Origin: CAYVZU01 sp964455935
Lineage (GTDB): Bacteria; Fibrobacterota; CAYVZU01
Length of the DNA stretch: 16,076 bases
Assembly (NCBI GenBank): GCA_964455935.1
Contig: CAYVZU010000091.1
Location: 1-16,076, forward strand
Reading direction: 5' to 3'
Part shown: positions 6,831 through 14,585 of the stretch, in pieces
Numbering within the stretch: position 1 is the first letter of the stretch
Layout of the letters: each line of letters starts with the position of its first letter
Position numbers and translations under genes: made by a program
Notes under the pieces: generated by a model
What the model was told of the DNA's origin: nothing
The model's input: only the letters and a program-made list of their open reading frames with translations
Database searches by the model: none

Positions 6831-9308
6831 ATGAGATTCTTCAATTCTCTTCTGATTGAGCAACATCCACGTGCCCAATTTATTCGACATTCACAAACTC
6901 TTATACTGATTATATTTATTATCGCCCTTGCCCATCAGAACGCATTTGCCGCGGGTGAACTCCTATTCGGGCCGCAGGGAACCAGTTCCGCTTCCTTTGA
7001 TACAGCGAAATGTCGTTACGAGAGGTGTCTTTCTGCACTCAACGGTGCTATATCCAACATTGCCAACGACAATACCTATCAAAGCGCAATCTCGCAATCG
7101 GGTATCTATATCAGCGAGGCTATCGGGCTCCAGACAATAATGGAACTGAGAATGCTCAAGGCGATTTACATTGCGACAACTATGACGCCGGCTTCGCCCT
7201 CTGGCTCAATTGCCGAAAAAGCATTAAGAGCCGCAAATAATGCGGGCATTGCGGAATGTGCTGGTTTGATTTTGGCACTGGACGACTCGCCACCAAGCGG
7301 ATTATTGGATAAAGCTCTGCAGATACTCAGACAGCCAAGCACATATTTTTCGGATATTTCCACGGTTTGCCTATCCTACACGGTAACCTACAATGAGAAT
7401 CCTGCCACCGTTCTCTGGAACGAGGCCCGATTCTTAATGGATTTGGTGCTCGCCACTAGCCTGATGAAGGACCACCTAACCACGCAAGAGATTGCAAATT
7501 TGGAGCAAAACTGGATACAACCGATACACGATCATTTGAAAGACCTGATCGGTTCATGCCGTTCTTTTTCGGACATGAGCGCCCTTTATAAGAATAATAT
7601 CGGCGTGCGGGCCTATAGTGCTTGCGCCGCGGCCGAGTTGTATCTGGGTTCCATCAGCCAGGCAACTCTCGACGAGTTAAACTCCTACATTAAATACCAG
7701 ACCTTTTATGTCTACGGGGTCGGTGCCGGCTGGGCGGAGGGACCAGGCTATATTGTGGATGCCATGTCGATGCATTTGCCGTGCAGGCTCATGTTCGCCA
7801 TCAACGGCGAACAGCAATACTTTGGTAGCACAAGTTCCGCTATTGCGGCACTAACGAGTTGGGTATGCAACATCTCTGGTCCACAGGGCCAAATGCCGGA
7901 GTTCGATGATACACCTAAGGACGCCTACGTACCCTTTTTACTTTTCTATAGGTATGTGAGAAACGAGAACTATCGGTATTTCTATCAGAAATTCGAGTCG
8001 AATCTGAACTACTACAGTCCGGATCCCACTTTTGAATACCTGCCAACCGTCGAATGGCCTGTTGCCGCATTCTCGTTTTATCAGCATAGCTGTACACCGG
8101 TCGGAACAAATCCTCCGGATATAAAGATACGCGCGCTCCCATCGCCAGTTAGGACGAATGGAAACCATCTCGGGATTGTAACATTTCACGGCCCCTCTGT
8201 GTACCTTGCAATATCCGCCGAAAGTGGGCCGATGGAGACAAACGGGCAGGGCCATGATCAGCAGGACGGCAATAGCATAATTTTGGCTGCTGGAAACAAC
8301 AAACTGCTAATTGATCCGGCATATCCAGGTTGGGTCAAACGGGGCTTGGTTGCATGCAGTGACATACATTCGAATCTATTCTTGGAAAAGTTTACGGATC
8401 CTGCGCCAGGGAAAACAATAAATGTGTTGAATGAATGTGGTGGTACTAGCGCAAATGGCGGCTGGTTTGGTCAGTATGCTGGCTCAGCGCCTGTAACTGT
8501 GGAAGACACTTACCAGCCCGATGCAAGTAGCCCGTATTTCTTTTACAAAGGCAGACTCCAACTTGGCAGCGCACCGTGGACCGGAGTTTCTCTTCCAGGT
8601 ACGCGCTGTTACCTGAATTGTTTTCTCTGCCCTGACGCCCTTATCCTGCTGCACGATTTAAAGTGGACAAGTACTGGTGGTGGCATGGTTGATCCCAATG
8701 CGTTTTTCCAACTTAATCTCGGTTCCAATGGCAATGCGGTAGCTTCAAAGAATGCCAACTCCATCAATGCGCAATGGTCCGTTGGCGGTACGAATGCCAG
8801 GTCCTCCACTTGTTCTTTGCTGCATCCTGACCTTGCTTTGTTGCCGATTCGTCGCATGGATGACAACGGAGACGGTGTATCCGATCACGATGTTTTAGAA
8901 ATCAGGGGTCCTGCTATTGGGGGCAGGATTCTTCCTTTTTTCTCTGACATATATGCAACAGCTATAAACTGGACTGGCTCAAATACGGCGGTACAAACGC
9001 TTTCCGCAGGCACAAACCCGGCATTTAAGGCGACAATCGGAGCGAACACCTATCTTGGCATTGTTGGTGATGGAAATCAATACAATGTGGTTGCAGACGG
9101 TTCGAATATTAGGTTTGACGCGCAACTCCTTATTCTGCGGAAAACATCCAACGTGCTGACCGGTATTCTTTGCTGCCAGGGCAAACTTGTAGTTGTGGAT
9201 AGTAAGACGTACCTGAATAGCGCCACATCTGGAACTGTCTTTCTCGATCTCACTCAGCCCGCCGTGGGAATCAATCGACATCACATCTTTCAAAATCTAT
9301 TGCGTTAA
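6831..9308 (+). CDS. Exported heparinase II/III-like protein (putative polysaccharide lyase)
   Basis: An 825-residue secreted protein, probably polysaccharide-degrading. A long basic n-region (1-22) and hydrophobic core (24-34) end at a likely Sec cleavage after AFA (residue 40). The first half is helix-rich, as in alpha/alpha-toroid lyases, and contains WAEGPGY at 301-307, like the conserved EG-x-x-Y signature. The second half resembles the heparinase II/III beta domain: H475-D476-Q-Q-D479 followed by GNSIILAAGNNKLLIDPAY, then SDIHSNLFLEK, matching the family's H-x-x-D...S...LL-x-D-x-x-Y and HNTL patterns. DDNGDGVSDHD (677-687) looks like a calcium loop. There are 17 cysteines, suggesting disulfides. 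GAGGG at 6821-6825 is a good ribosome binding site. Base use is less GC-rich than its neighbours. The fold is inferred from motifs; substrate is unknown. Its place inside the secretion locus makes it a possible cargo. Confidence 0.62.
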   Translation: MRFFNSLLIEQHPRAQFIRHSQTLILIIFIIALAHQNAFAAGELLFGPQGTSSASFDTAKCRYERCLSALNGAISNIANDNTYQSAISQSGIYISEAIGLQTIMELRMLKAIYIATTMTPASPSGSIAEKALRAANNAGIAECAGLILALDDSPPSGLLDKALQILRQPSTYFSDISTVCLSYTVTYNENPATVLWNEARFLMDLVLATSLMKDHLTTQEIANLEQNWIQPIHDHLKDLIGSCRSFSDMSALYKNNIGVRAYSACAAAELYLGSISQATLDELNSYIKYQTFYVYGVGAGWAEGPGYIVDAMSMHLPCRLMFAINGEQQYFGSTSSAIAALTSWVCNISGPQGQMPEFDDTPKDAYVPFLLFYRYVRNENYRYFYQKFESNLNYYSPDPTFEYLPTVEWPVAAFSFYQHSCTPVGTNPPDIKIRALPSPVRTNGNHLGIVTFHGPSVYLAISAESGPMETNGQGHDQQDGNSIILAAGNNKLLIDPAYPGWVKRGLVACSDIHSNLFLEKFTDPAPGKTINVLNECGGTSANGGWFGQYAGSAPVTVEDTYQPDASSPYFFYKGRLQLGSAPWTGVSLPGTRCYLNCFLCPDALILLHDLKWTSTGGGMVDPNAFFQLNLGSNGNAVASKNANSINAQWSVGGTNARSSTCSLLHPDLALLPIRRMDDNGDGVSDHDVLEIRGPAIGGRILPFFSDIYATAINWTGSNTAVQTLSAGTNPAFKATIGANTYLGIVGDGNQYNVVADGSNIRFDAQLLILRKTSNVLTGILCCQGKLVVVDSKTYLNSATSGTVFLDLTQPAVGINRHHIFQNLLR

Positions 9309-9369
9309 CCATGATCGATCACAAGATCAAAGATCTACCGTCCCTGCGCATTTAATGGGAAGGACCAAA

Positions 9370-10287
9370 ATGAAGATAATCCAACATGCCCTGTGCTTTG
9401 TCTTGATATGTTTGTTGTCCGCATGCGTCAATGGCCCGCAACCTGAGCAACCAATCGAAAACTATTCCTACCCACTGGCATTGAACAATTCCTGGCTGTA
9501 TTCGCTAACTACGCGTAATCTCAACTGCAGTCTCTTGGTTGCCGATGATTCGACTTACGTTCCGCTTACTGACACAAGCAACACTTTGTTTTATTTGAAT
9601 GTCATAGATACGGTGCTTGTGAGTGTTGATCGTCTTGATTCGGTTCTGCTGGATACCATTACCTTCGTGTTGAAAGACACTGTGACCGGTGGTACCGACG
9701 CGAATACCGGTTCCCGTTACCTGTGGTATCAAAACAAAAGCGACGGACTCTACCTTTACGCACATGTTTATAATTCTTTCGATGTTTACCCAAAGCTTGC
9801 CAATGGAACACTATATGAGTTTGGGGGGAAAGCATTTGCAGGTATTCGCGACCTGCTCAGTCCGGCAATGGATTGGGGTGTCAAACCATTTTCGAAGAAG
9901 GTTAATTCGGCTTGGGATCCAACGATAGAGCAACCGCCCAAGAAAACGCTTCAATATCCCTTTCAGATAGGCTCAATCTGGGACCTGAGAACGGACCCTT
10001 TACACCTTGCGAGGACCTATGTAGGAAAAGAAGATATCATTTGCCCTGCTGGCACCTTTTCTTGCTATAAAATCAAGCGGCTATGGGACCTTTCACTTGT
10101 TGGGAACTGGGATGCTTCAATTGAAGGTTATGAATGGGTAAGTCCGGTTTACGGGCTTGTTAAGACGGCAATCACAGCTCGTGGCATGTTGGTGTATGAT
10201 GGGCTGGGAAGGTTGATTGGCAAATTTGATAGGACAGGTGAAGCAATCCTGATTGGCTACCAGATCATCAACACGGCCTCCGATTAG
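9370..10287 (+). CDS. Putative outer-membrane or periplasmic lipoprotein of unknown function
   Basis: A 305-residue lipoprotein. The signal peptide ends in the lipobox LLSAC with lipidated Cys19. The start at 9370 is preferred over the in-frame ATG at 9355 because GGGAAGGA (9357-9364) is an ideal Shine-Dalgarno sequence for 9370 and overlaps the upstream ATG. After the lipobox, SYPLALNNSWLYS resembles a YPL-x-x-x-N-x-W-x-Y opening that I recall from many uncharacterised bacterial lipoproteins. A strand-rich stretch with repeated DTV/DSV-like steps follows (about residues 60-105). The C-terminal half includes CPAGTFSCYKIKR and YGLVKTAITARG, again like this uncharacterised type. It lies 61 bases after the lyase-like gene, shares its lower GC, and probably belongs to the same unit. 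I cannot assign a function; surface binding of the neighbour's substrate is only a guess. Confidence 0.78.
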   Translation: MKIIQHALCFVLICLLSACVNGPQPEQPIENYSYPLALNNSWLYSLTTRNLNCSLLVADDSTYVPLTDTSNTLFYLNVIDTVLVSVDRLDSVLLDTITFVLKDTVTGGTDANTGSRYLWYQNKSDGLYLYAHVYNSFDVYPKLANGTLYEFGGKAFAGIRDLLSPAMDWGVKPFSKKVNSAWDPTIEQPPKKTLQYPFQIGSIWDLRTDPLHLARTYVGKEDIICPAGTFSCYKIKRLWDLSLVGNWDASIEGYEWVSPVYGLVKTAITARGMLVYDGLGRLIGKFDRTGEAILIGYQIINTASD

Positions 10288-10355
10288 GAAGATCGGCTTT
10301 TGCAAACTTTTGGGTCGCTGGTTCTTCATCAACTTTCTGTAACCGGGGGAGGAGT

Positions 10356-11810
10356 TTGGTAATTCCTTTGCACCGGTACGCATTTTGGCTCTTTCAGAAT
10401 CTTTACAGGAGCCCCCTCTGGCTCCCAAACCACCGGCTGGCCTTATGGCTCGCAACGGGCGAATGGCGGCTTTCCGAGTTCTGCCGCCGCGGGAACTCCT
10501 TTCACTGTCTCTGGACCGAAACCGGCCCACCCTCCGCAGACTGGGCTCACCTTCAATCTTGCATTCACCGTCGAGGGTTGCGCGGCCGTGCGGTGGATCT
10601 GGTCACCTGTCGGCCCGAAGTCATGTCGCTTCTCGTTGACGTGGAGGCCGGAACCGACATAAATGCCTGGCTTCTGGGGAGACCAAAAGACATTCTGCCG
10701 CCGGGCGTCCACTGGGAGGACACGGCCGTCACTTTCCTGGAAGCAGCGCAAAACCAGAATGGGTGCAAGCGCTTCTTTCTGGACATAGTGCGACATTCCG
10801 ATCTGGGTGCGTTTCGAAGCCAAATTAAAGCCACCGGTCTGGTCTTGAACTCCTGCTTTGCCGGCGGCCACTTCTGGCCGCGTCTCGTTCAACCCGCGGA
10901 CACGGAAAAAATCATCATCCTCCAAGGGCCGGATTGTACCTACGCGGCAGGAGGCGCCCAGGTCGGGGACATGGTCGTTTTCACCGACCCTCCAGCTGGA
11001 ATGCCGGCGGTCATCAACGAGAAGCTCTGCGCATATCTGGGCCTCAAAGCACCGGTCATACATCATCTGAGTCTTCTCGGTGACAAAGATTCTTTCTCCG
11101 GAGCCAAGGCAACCCTTACCGGCTCATTTGCCCGGATCAACGCCGGTGATCTCCCCACGGCCGAGGCCGCCTATATCAGCAGCGAACACATCTATCTCGA
11201 CCTTAATTATAAGGACATTGCCGGCCGGGCCAAACTCCGCCTGGAGCGAAAGCTTTGGAATGTGGTCCGGGCCGCCATTGCGGCGCCTGTCCTTGTCCTT
11301 CTTCTCATCTCTGCGCTAATGGGGGCAAGCAAGGGTTCACTGTGGTTGTGGAATGCAATCATGAAACAAGAGCGCCGGCAGCTACAGACCTACAGCACGA
11401 GCGTGGACCAAAGAAAAGTTCTATTGAATCAATGGAAGGGCGCGGCCGCGGTCCTTGAGAAGCAGAGCAATTTCGCCGGTCTCATGCATGAGATCGGCAG
11501 CGCCTTGCCATCCAATGTCTGGTTCAGCGAAATAAACGCTGAGAAACCCAAAACCGGGGCCGGCCTTTACACCATTCTGGCAATCGGTCATGCGCCAGAT
11601 CCGGACGCGGTTGCCAAGACCGCTGCGCAACTCGAACGGGCGAAAGGCGTTGCTGCGGTCCGGGTTGTTTACACCGAAGCATTGGGCCGTCAAAGGATTC
11701 GTGGCCTGGCCGGCAGCAGCATCGCAGGCCAGGAACTTGTCCGGTTCAAACTGGAGATTTCCGCCGGTGACCGTTTGGGAGCGGCAAAACAGGAAGGGAT
11801 TCCTAGATGA
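10356..11810 (+). CDS. GspL-like inner-membrane protein (PilM-PilN-like fusion)
   Basis: A 484-residue bitopic protein. Residues about 1-300 are a cytoplasmic domain in the place of PilM or the GspL actin-like domain, although its nucleotide motifs are poorly preserved. One transmembrane helix lies at about 303-323. A coiled linker (335-372) leads to a periplasmic PilN/GspL-type domain: LMHEIGSALPSNVWFSEI (377-394), then ILAIGHAPDPDAVAKTAAQL and VAAVRVVY, ending FKLEI. GspL recruits the GspE ATPase to the membrane and pairs with GspM. A PilO/GspM-like gene follows with an ATGA overlap, supporting this. The TTG start at 10356 sits just behind GGGGGAGGAG (10345-10354), closer than ideal, so an inner start such as TTG 10368 remains possible. 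GC returns to the level of the upstream machine genes here. Confidence 0.72.
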   Translation: MVIPLHRYAFWLFQNLYRSPLWLPNHRLALWLATGEWRLSEFCRRGNSFHCLWTETGPPSADWAHLQSCIHRRGLRGRAVDLVTCRPEVMSLLVDVEAGTDINAWLLGRPKDILPPGVHWEDTAVTFLEAAQNQNGCKRFFLDIVRHSDLGAFRSQIKATGLVLNSCFAGGHFWPRLVQPADTEKIIILQGPDCTYAAGGAQVGDMVVFTDPPAGMPAVINEKLCAYLGLKAPVIHHLSLLGDKDSFSGAKATLTGSFARINAGDLPTAEAAYISSEHIYLDLNYKDIAGRAKLRLERKLWNVVRAAIAAPVLVLLLISALMGASKGSLWLWNAIMKQERRQLQTYSTSVDQRKVLLNQWKGAAAVLEKQSNFAGLMHEIGSALPSNVWFSEINAEKPKTGAGLYTILAIGHAPDPDAVAKTAAQLERAKGVAAVRVVYTEALGRQRIRGLAGSSIAGQELVRFKLEISAGDRLGAAKQEGIPR

Positions 11811-12325
11811 AGCACAGACTCTCTCTTGGTGTCCTGATACTGGCTCTGAACTACTTCGTATTTGCCTCTGCGCTCCCATCGGCTCTGTCTTGCATTTCTC
11901 AAGACGTGCGGACCCTTTGGGCGGAATACCAGAATTCGAAGGTCGCCAAGGGGCGTTCTTTTCAGCAACTCGATAGAGAAAACAAACTGCTGAAATCCAG
12001 GCTCGATCTCCTTCGAAAGTACCTCAATATCCGCAACGAAAAAACGGAACTCCTGTCCTTCTTACAGGACGCGATCACCTCCTCGAAACTCACACACGCG
12101 GAACTCCAATCATTACCCGAATCCGTGGCCGGTGGTGTCAGCGAATTGCCTTACCAGATTTCGGTCAGTGGACCTTTCCACCAGATCGCCACGTTGATAA
12201 ACAAGCTTGAAATGGGCGGTCCTGCCGTGAGAATTCGTGCCGTGCAGCTTGTGTCGCCCGCCTTGGTTTCCCGTGAAGTCAAAGCGAACCTTCATTTCTC
12301 GGTATTTTCAAAGAGCGGGGAATAA
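11807..12325 (+). CDS. PilO/GspM-like inner-membrane protein
   Basis: A 172-residue bitopic protein. A single transmembrane segment covers about residues 5-22, followed by a predicted coiled-coil helix (about 35-80, RENKLLKSRLDLLRKYLNIRNEK). A small periplasmic alpha/beta domain contains LPYQISVSGPFHQIATLINKLE and AVRIRAVQLVSP, the typical PilO pattern of a strand, G-x-[FY], and a helix that ends in an NLE/KLE-type motif. PilO and GspM share this ferredoxin-like fold and heterodimerise with PilN or GspL. The ATG overlaps the preceding stop (ATGA) and GGAAGGG at 11792-11798 serves as ribosome binding site. It is followed without a gap by the PilP/GspC-like gene, matching the order PilN-PilO-PilP. 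Confidence 0.78.
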   Translation: MKHRLSLGVLILALNYFVFASALPSALSCISQDVRTLWAEYQNSKVAKGRSFQQLDRENKLLKSRLDLLRKYLNIRNEKTELLSFLQDAITSSKLTHAELQSLPESVAGGVSELPYQISVSGPFHQIATLINKLEMGGPAVRIRAVQLVSPALVSREVKANLHFSVFSKSGE

Positions 12326-12781
12326 GTGCAGGCCGGCAACAAGAAACTCCTGATCGTTCTGGCCGTAATCGCCGCGGGCGTTTGGGTTTACAACATGCGC
12401 CTGTTCAGAAGCGGCCCCGAGAACACACAGCATATATCGGCCCCGGCCTCTTCTTACAAAGCTCTTCTCTCGTCGCAGTCTTACACGTACGTCGCTGATT
12501 TCCGTGACCCCTTCGAATGCCCACTTGTGCCCAAGGCCAAACCCTCGCAGGCTGCGAGAAAAAAGGAGCCACAAGCAGCGCCGCCATCGCCACCACAGCC
12601 GCCGCGAATTTCAATCGGTGGGATCAACTGGAACGCCATGAGTCCCATGGTTCTAATGCAGGGGCCTGCCGGATCCAGCCTTGTTGGGGTGGGTGATTCC
12701 GTGGCAGGCGCTCTGATCAAGGCGATTTTCATGGACTCCGTATCGGTGCTCTTTGAAGGCCGGGAATTCACGATTAAATGA
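12326..12781 (+). CDS. PilP/GspC-like protein linking inner-membrane complex to secretin
   Basis: A 151-residue protein starting with GTG directly after the preceding TAA. An N-terminal transmembrane helix (about residues 7-22) precedes a periplasmic part with ADFRDPFECPL, typical of PilP (RDPF motif). A Pro/Ala/Lys-rich linker (about 70-93) leads to a small beta domain (93-151): ISIGGINWNAMSPMVLMQG, SSLVGVGDSVAGALIKAI and SVSVLFEGREFTI, which match the HR domain of GspC and the core of PilP. In known systems this domain contacts the N0 domain of the secretin. The membrane anchor favours GspC, since PilP is usually a lipoprotein and no lipobox is present here. The RDPF segment favours PilP. 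It overlaps the next gene by ATGA. Confidence 0.78.
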   Translation: MQAGNKKLLIVLAVIAAGVWVYNMRLFRSGPENTQHISAPASSYKALLSSQSYTYVADFRDPFECPLVPKAKPSQAARKKEPQAAPPSPPQPPRISIGGINWNAMSPMVLMQGPAGSSLVGVGDSVAGALIKAIFMDSVSVLFEGREFTIK

Positions 12782-14193
12782 AACCGGCTACCGGGTCGCG
12801 CTCAGCTCTGCGCCGCGACCAGCGCGGTTCCGTCCTGTATCTCGTTCTGGCTCTTTTTGTGATTGCGACTTTTATTTTTGCTATCGGCCTTCAAGCGCAC
12901 GTTTATGCGCGATCCCGGTTCAACCGGGAACACAACAAGCTCCAGGCCGCGGCCTTGGCCTACTCTGGGATTTCCATTGCCTCAGCCAGGTTGTCCGGTT
13001 TGCCCCGGTTTGGTGCCAACCTAAAACCCGATACTCTGTCCATCAAACCTTCAGAAGCCTCGATTATCACCGTGGTCATGGAACGCCAGGGAGGCTATAT
13101 ACAGGCCCGGTCCACCGGGCAGTACCGGAACCAGCGTAAGACTTTCACGGCGGTTCTTGGCGAAGAGCCTGGATCTGCCTTCTCCGGCAGCGTATGCCTC
13201 ACAAATCCAGGCAAAGACCTCACCCTGGCCCGTGGTAGCCGTATCGAGGGTACGGTCTTTCTTCCTCAGAATCGCATTATAAAGATGGCCGATCGCAAAG
13301 GATTCAGGCCGCACGGGAATGCCTTCAGAGGCAAAGTCCGCCAACTCAACCCCGACCTGATCGACGAAACCGCAGTCACGGTCCTTGACAGCCAGCTCGC
13401 GGTTTTTGCCCGGAGCCCGGCATCCAAACAGCCCCAACCGAAGCCGGCCTCCACACAAGCCGGTTGGGCCGGCAATATCAGACTCCTTTCCGACAGTTTC
13501 CAGTGTTGGGCTGTGGGATCCCTCCGCCTTGGTGACGGCCAGACTCTTGGAACGGAAAAACAGATCCAGGGCCGCCGCTTATACGTTCTGGGCGACCTGT
13601 GCCTGACCGGCAACAGCCGGGCAAGTAAACTCCACGCCTATGTCACGGGAAATGTCGAGCTTCGAGACTCAAGCAGGATGTCGGACTGCGATCTCAGTTG
13701 CCTGGGAGAACTTAAAATTCTTGATAAAGCTTGGACAGATTCTCGTTTTGTGGCGGCCGGAGGCATTCACGTGGCCGGCAATGCCCGGCTGGACTATCCA
13801 TCTTTCCTCTACCTGTCTTCTCATCCATCAAAACCTCGCGTCTCCAATGGTTCGCGCCTTCAAATCCTTGGCAATGCAAGCGTGCAGGGAACCGTGGCCA
13901 CGAGCGCATTTCTTCTGCAATATGAACGAGATCTCCACCGCTCGCGAATCGAGCTGGGGCCGGCTGTGCGGGTTACAGGGCTCATCTTCACCCCGCTTGC
14001 CCTGCAGCCTGAAGGGAAACTGTCGGGCAGTATCCGGGCATACGAGGGTACATATCTGGAGAAGTTCACGATATACCCAAACTGGTTCGTGGCGGGCGAA
14101 ATATCCTCGGTTTCGCTGACAGGCTTTGTCGCGCCCCGCCTTTTCCAGAAGCAAGCGCGGATCGCCCCGCTCCGCATCGAGGATGCCCTATGA
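12778..14193 (+). CDS. GspK/PilX-like prepilin protein with beta-helix-like C-terminal domain
   Basis: A 471-residue protein with a class III signal: a basic leader RRDQRG ending at G17, then SVLYLVLALFVIATFIFAIGL. Position 5 after the cleavage site is not Glu, as in GspK, the pseudopilin that caps the tip. Residues 45-130 resemble the PilX/GspK N-terminal region (LQAAALAYSGISIASARLS, then GGYIQARSTGQYRNQRKTF). From about 138 to 405 the sequence has repeated short strands with G-N and G-x-x-x-L/V/I turns (GSVCL, GTVFL, YVLGDLCLTGN, YVTGNVELRDSS, FVAAGGIHVAGNARL, LQILGNASVQGTV), which read like a right-handed beta-helix or bactofilin-type solenoid. This is unlike the alpha-helical inserted domain of classical GspK. 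It overlaps both neighbouring genes by ATGA. The prepilin assignment is good; the solenoid is my reading of the repeat pattern. Confidence 0.72.
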   Translation: MKPATGSRSALRRDQRGSVLYLVLALFVIATFIFAIGLQAHVYARSRFNREHNKLQAAALAYSGISIASARLSGLPRFGANLKPDTLSIKPSEASIITVVMERQGGYIQARSTGQYRNQRKTFTAVLGEEPGSAFSGSVCLTNPGKDLTLARGSRIEGTVFLPQNRIIKMADRKGFRPHGNAFRGKVRQLNPDLIDETAVTVLDSQLAVFARSPASKQPQPKPASTQAGWAGNIRLLSDSFQCWAVGSLRLGDGQTLGTEKQIQGRRLYVLGDLCLTGNSRASKLHAYVTGNVELRDSSRMSDCDLSCLGELKILDKAWTDSRFVAAGGIHVAGNARLDYPSFLYLSSHPSKPRVSNGSRLQILGNASVQGTVATSAFLLQYERDLHRSRIELGPAVRVTGLIFTPLALQPEGKLSGSIRAYEGTYLEKFTIYPNWFVAGEISSVSLTGFVAPRLFQKQARIAPLRIEDAL

Positions 14194-14585
14194 GGAATCC
14201 CAATCGATGCCGAAGCCGAGGTGCACAAGGCTATACCCTCGTCGAGGTGCTGGTTGCCTTCACCATCCTGATGGTCCTCTTTGTTCCATTTGCGTTGGTG
14301 TCCATGAAACTGGCACTCAACCCGGCCGTGCAGCAGAAGATGATCGGCCTCGAAATCCTTCGGGGCGAGGTCGGCGTGATCGGGCGAACAGGCCAACTAC
14401 CCGCCGCCCGCGATATCGTCCTTGAGAATGGGACATATCATCTCGTATGTGATACCGTGGTCCAGGACAGTTCCAAAGTGGAGTGGCGCCTTTCCGTGAA
14501 GAAGGGAGGCGACCCGCTTGTTTCTGTTTTCGGAATTCTTGCCCTGCAACCGGTTGGCGGGGATACTGCAAAGCCATGGCAATAA
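14190..14585 (+). CDS. GspI/PilV-like minor prepilin
   Basis: A 131-residue type IV prepilin-like protein. The leader is basic and ends at G14, followed by YTLVEVLVAFTILMVLFVPFALV, which has Glu at +5 and the long hydrophobic helix of a pseudopilin. Prepilin peptidase would cut between G14 and Y15. The remaining globular domain of about 85 residues is small and strand-rich (GTYHLVCDTVVQDSS, EWRLSVKKGG), consistent with GspI or PilV. It starts within the ATGA overlap with the GspK-like gene, with GAGGA at 14179-14183 as ribosome binding site, and overlaps the GspJ-like gene by 10 bases. The order K-I-J differs from the common G-H-I-J-K. Confidence 0.8.
   Translation: MRNPNRCRSRGAQGYTLVEVLVAFTILMVLFVPFALVSMKLALNPAVQQKMIGLEILRGEVGVIGRTGQLPAARDIVLENGTYHLVCDTVVQDSSKVEWRLSVKKGGDPLVSVFGILALQPVGGDTAKPWQ

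Noticed and set aside
9355..9369. Upstream ATG as start of the lipoprotein
   Set aside because: The Shine-Dalgarno sequence GGGAAGGA overlaps this ATG and is ideally spaced for the ATG at 9370, which gives a normal lipoprotein signal.
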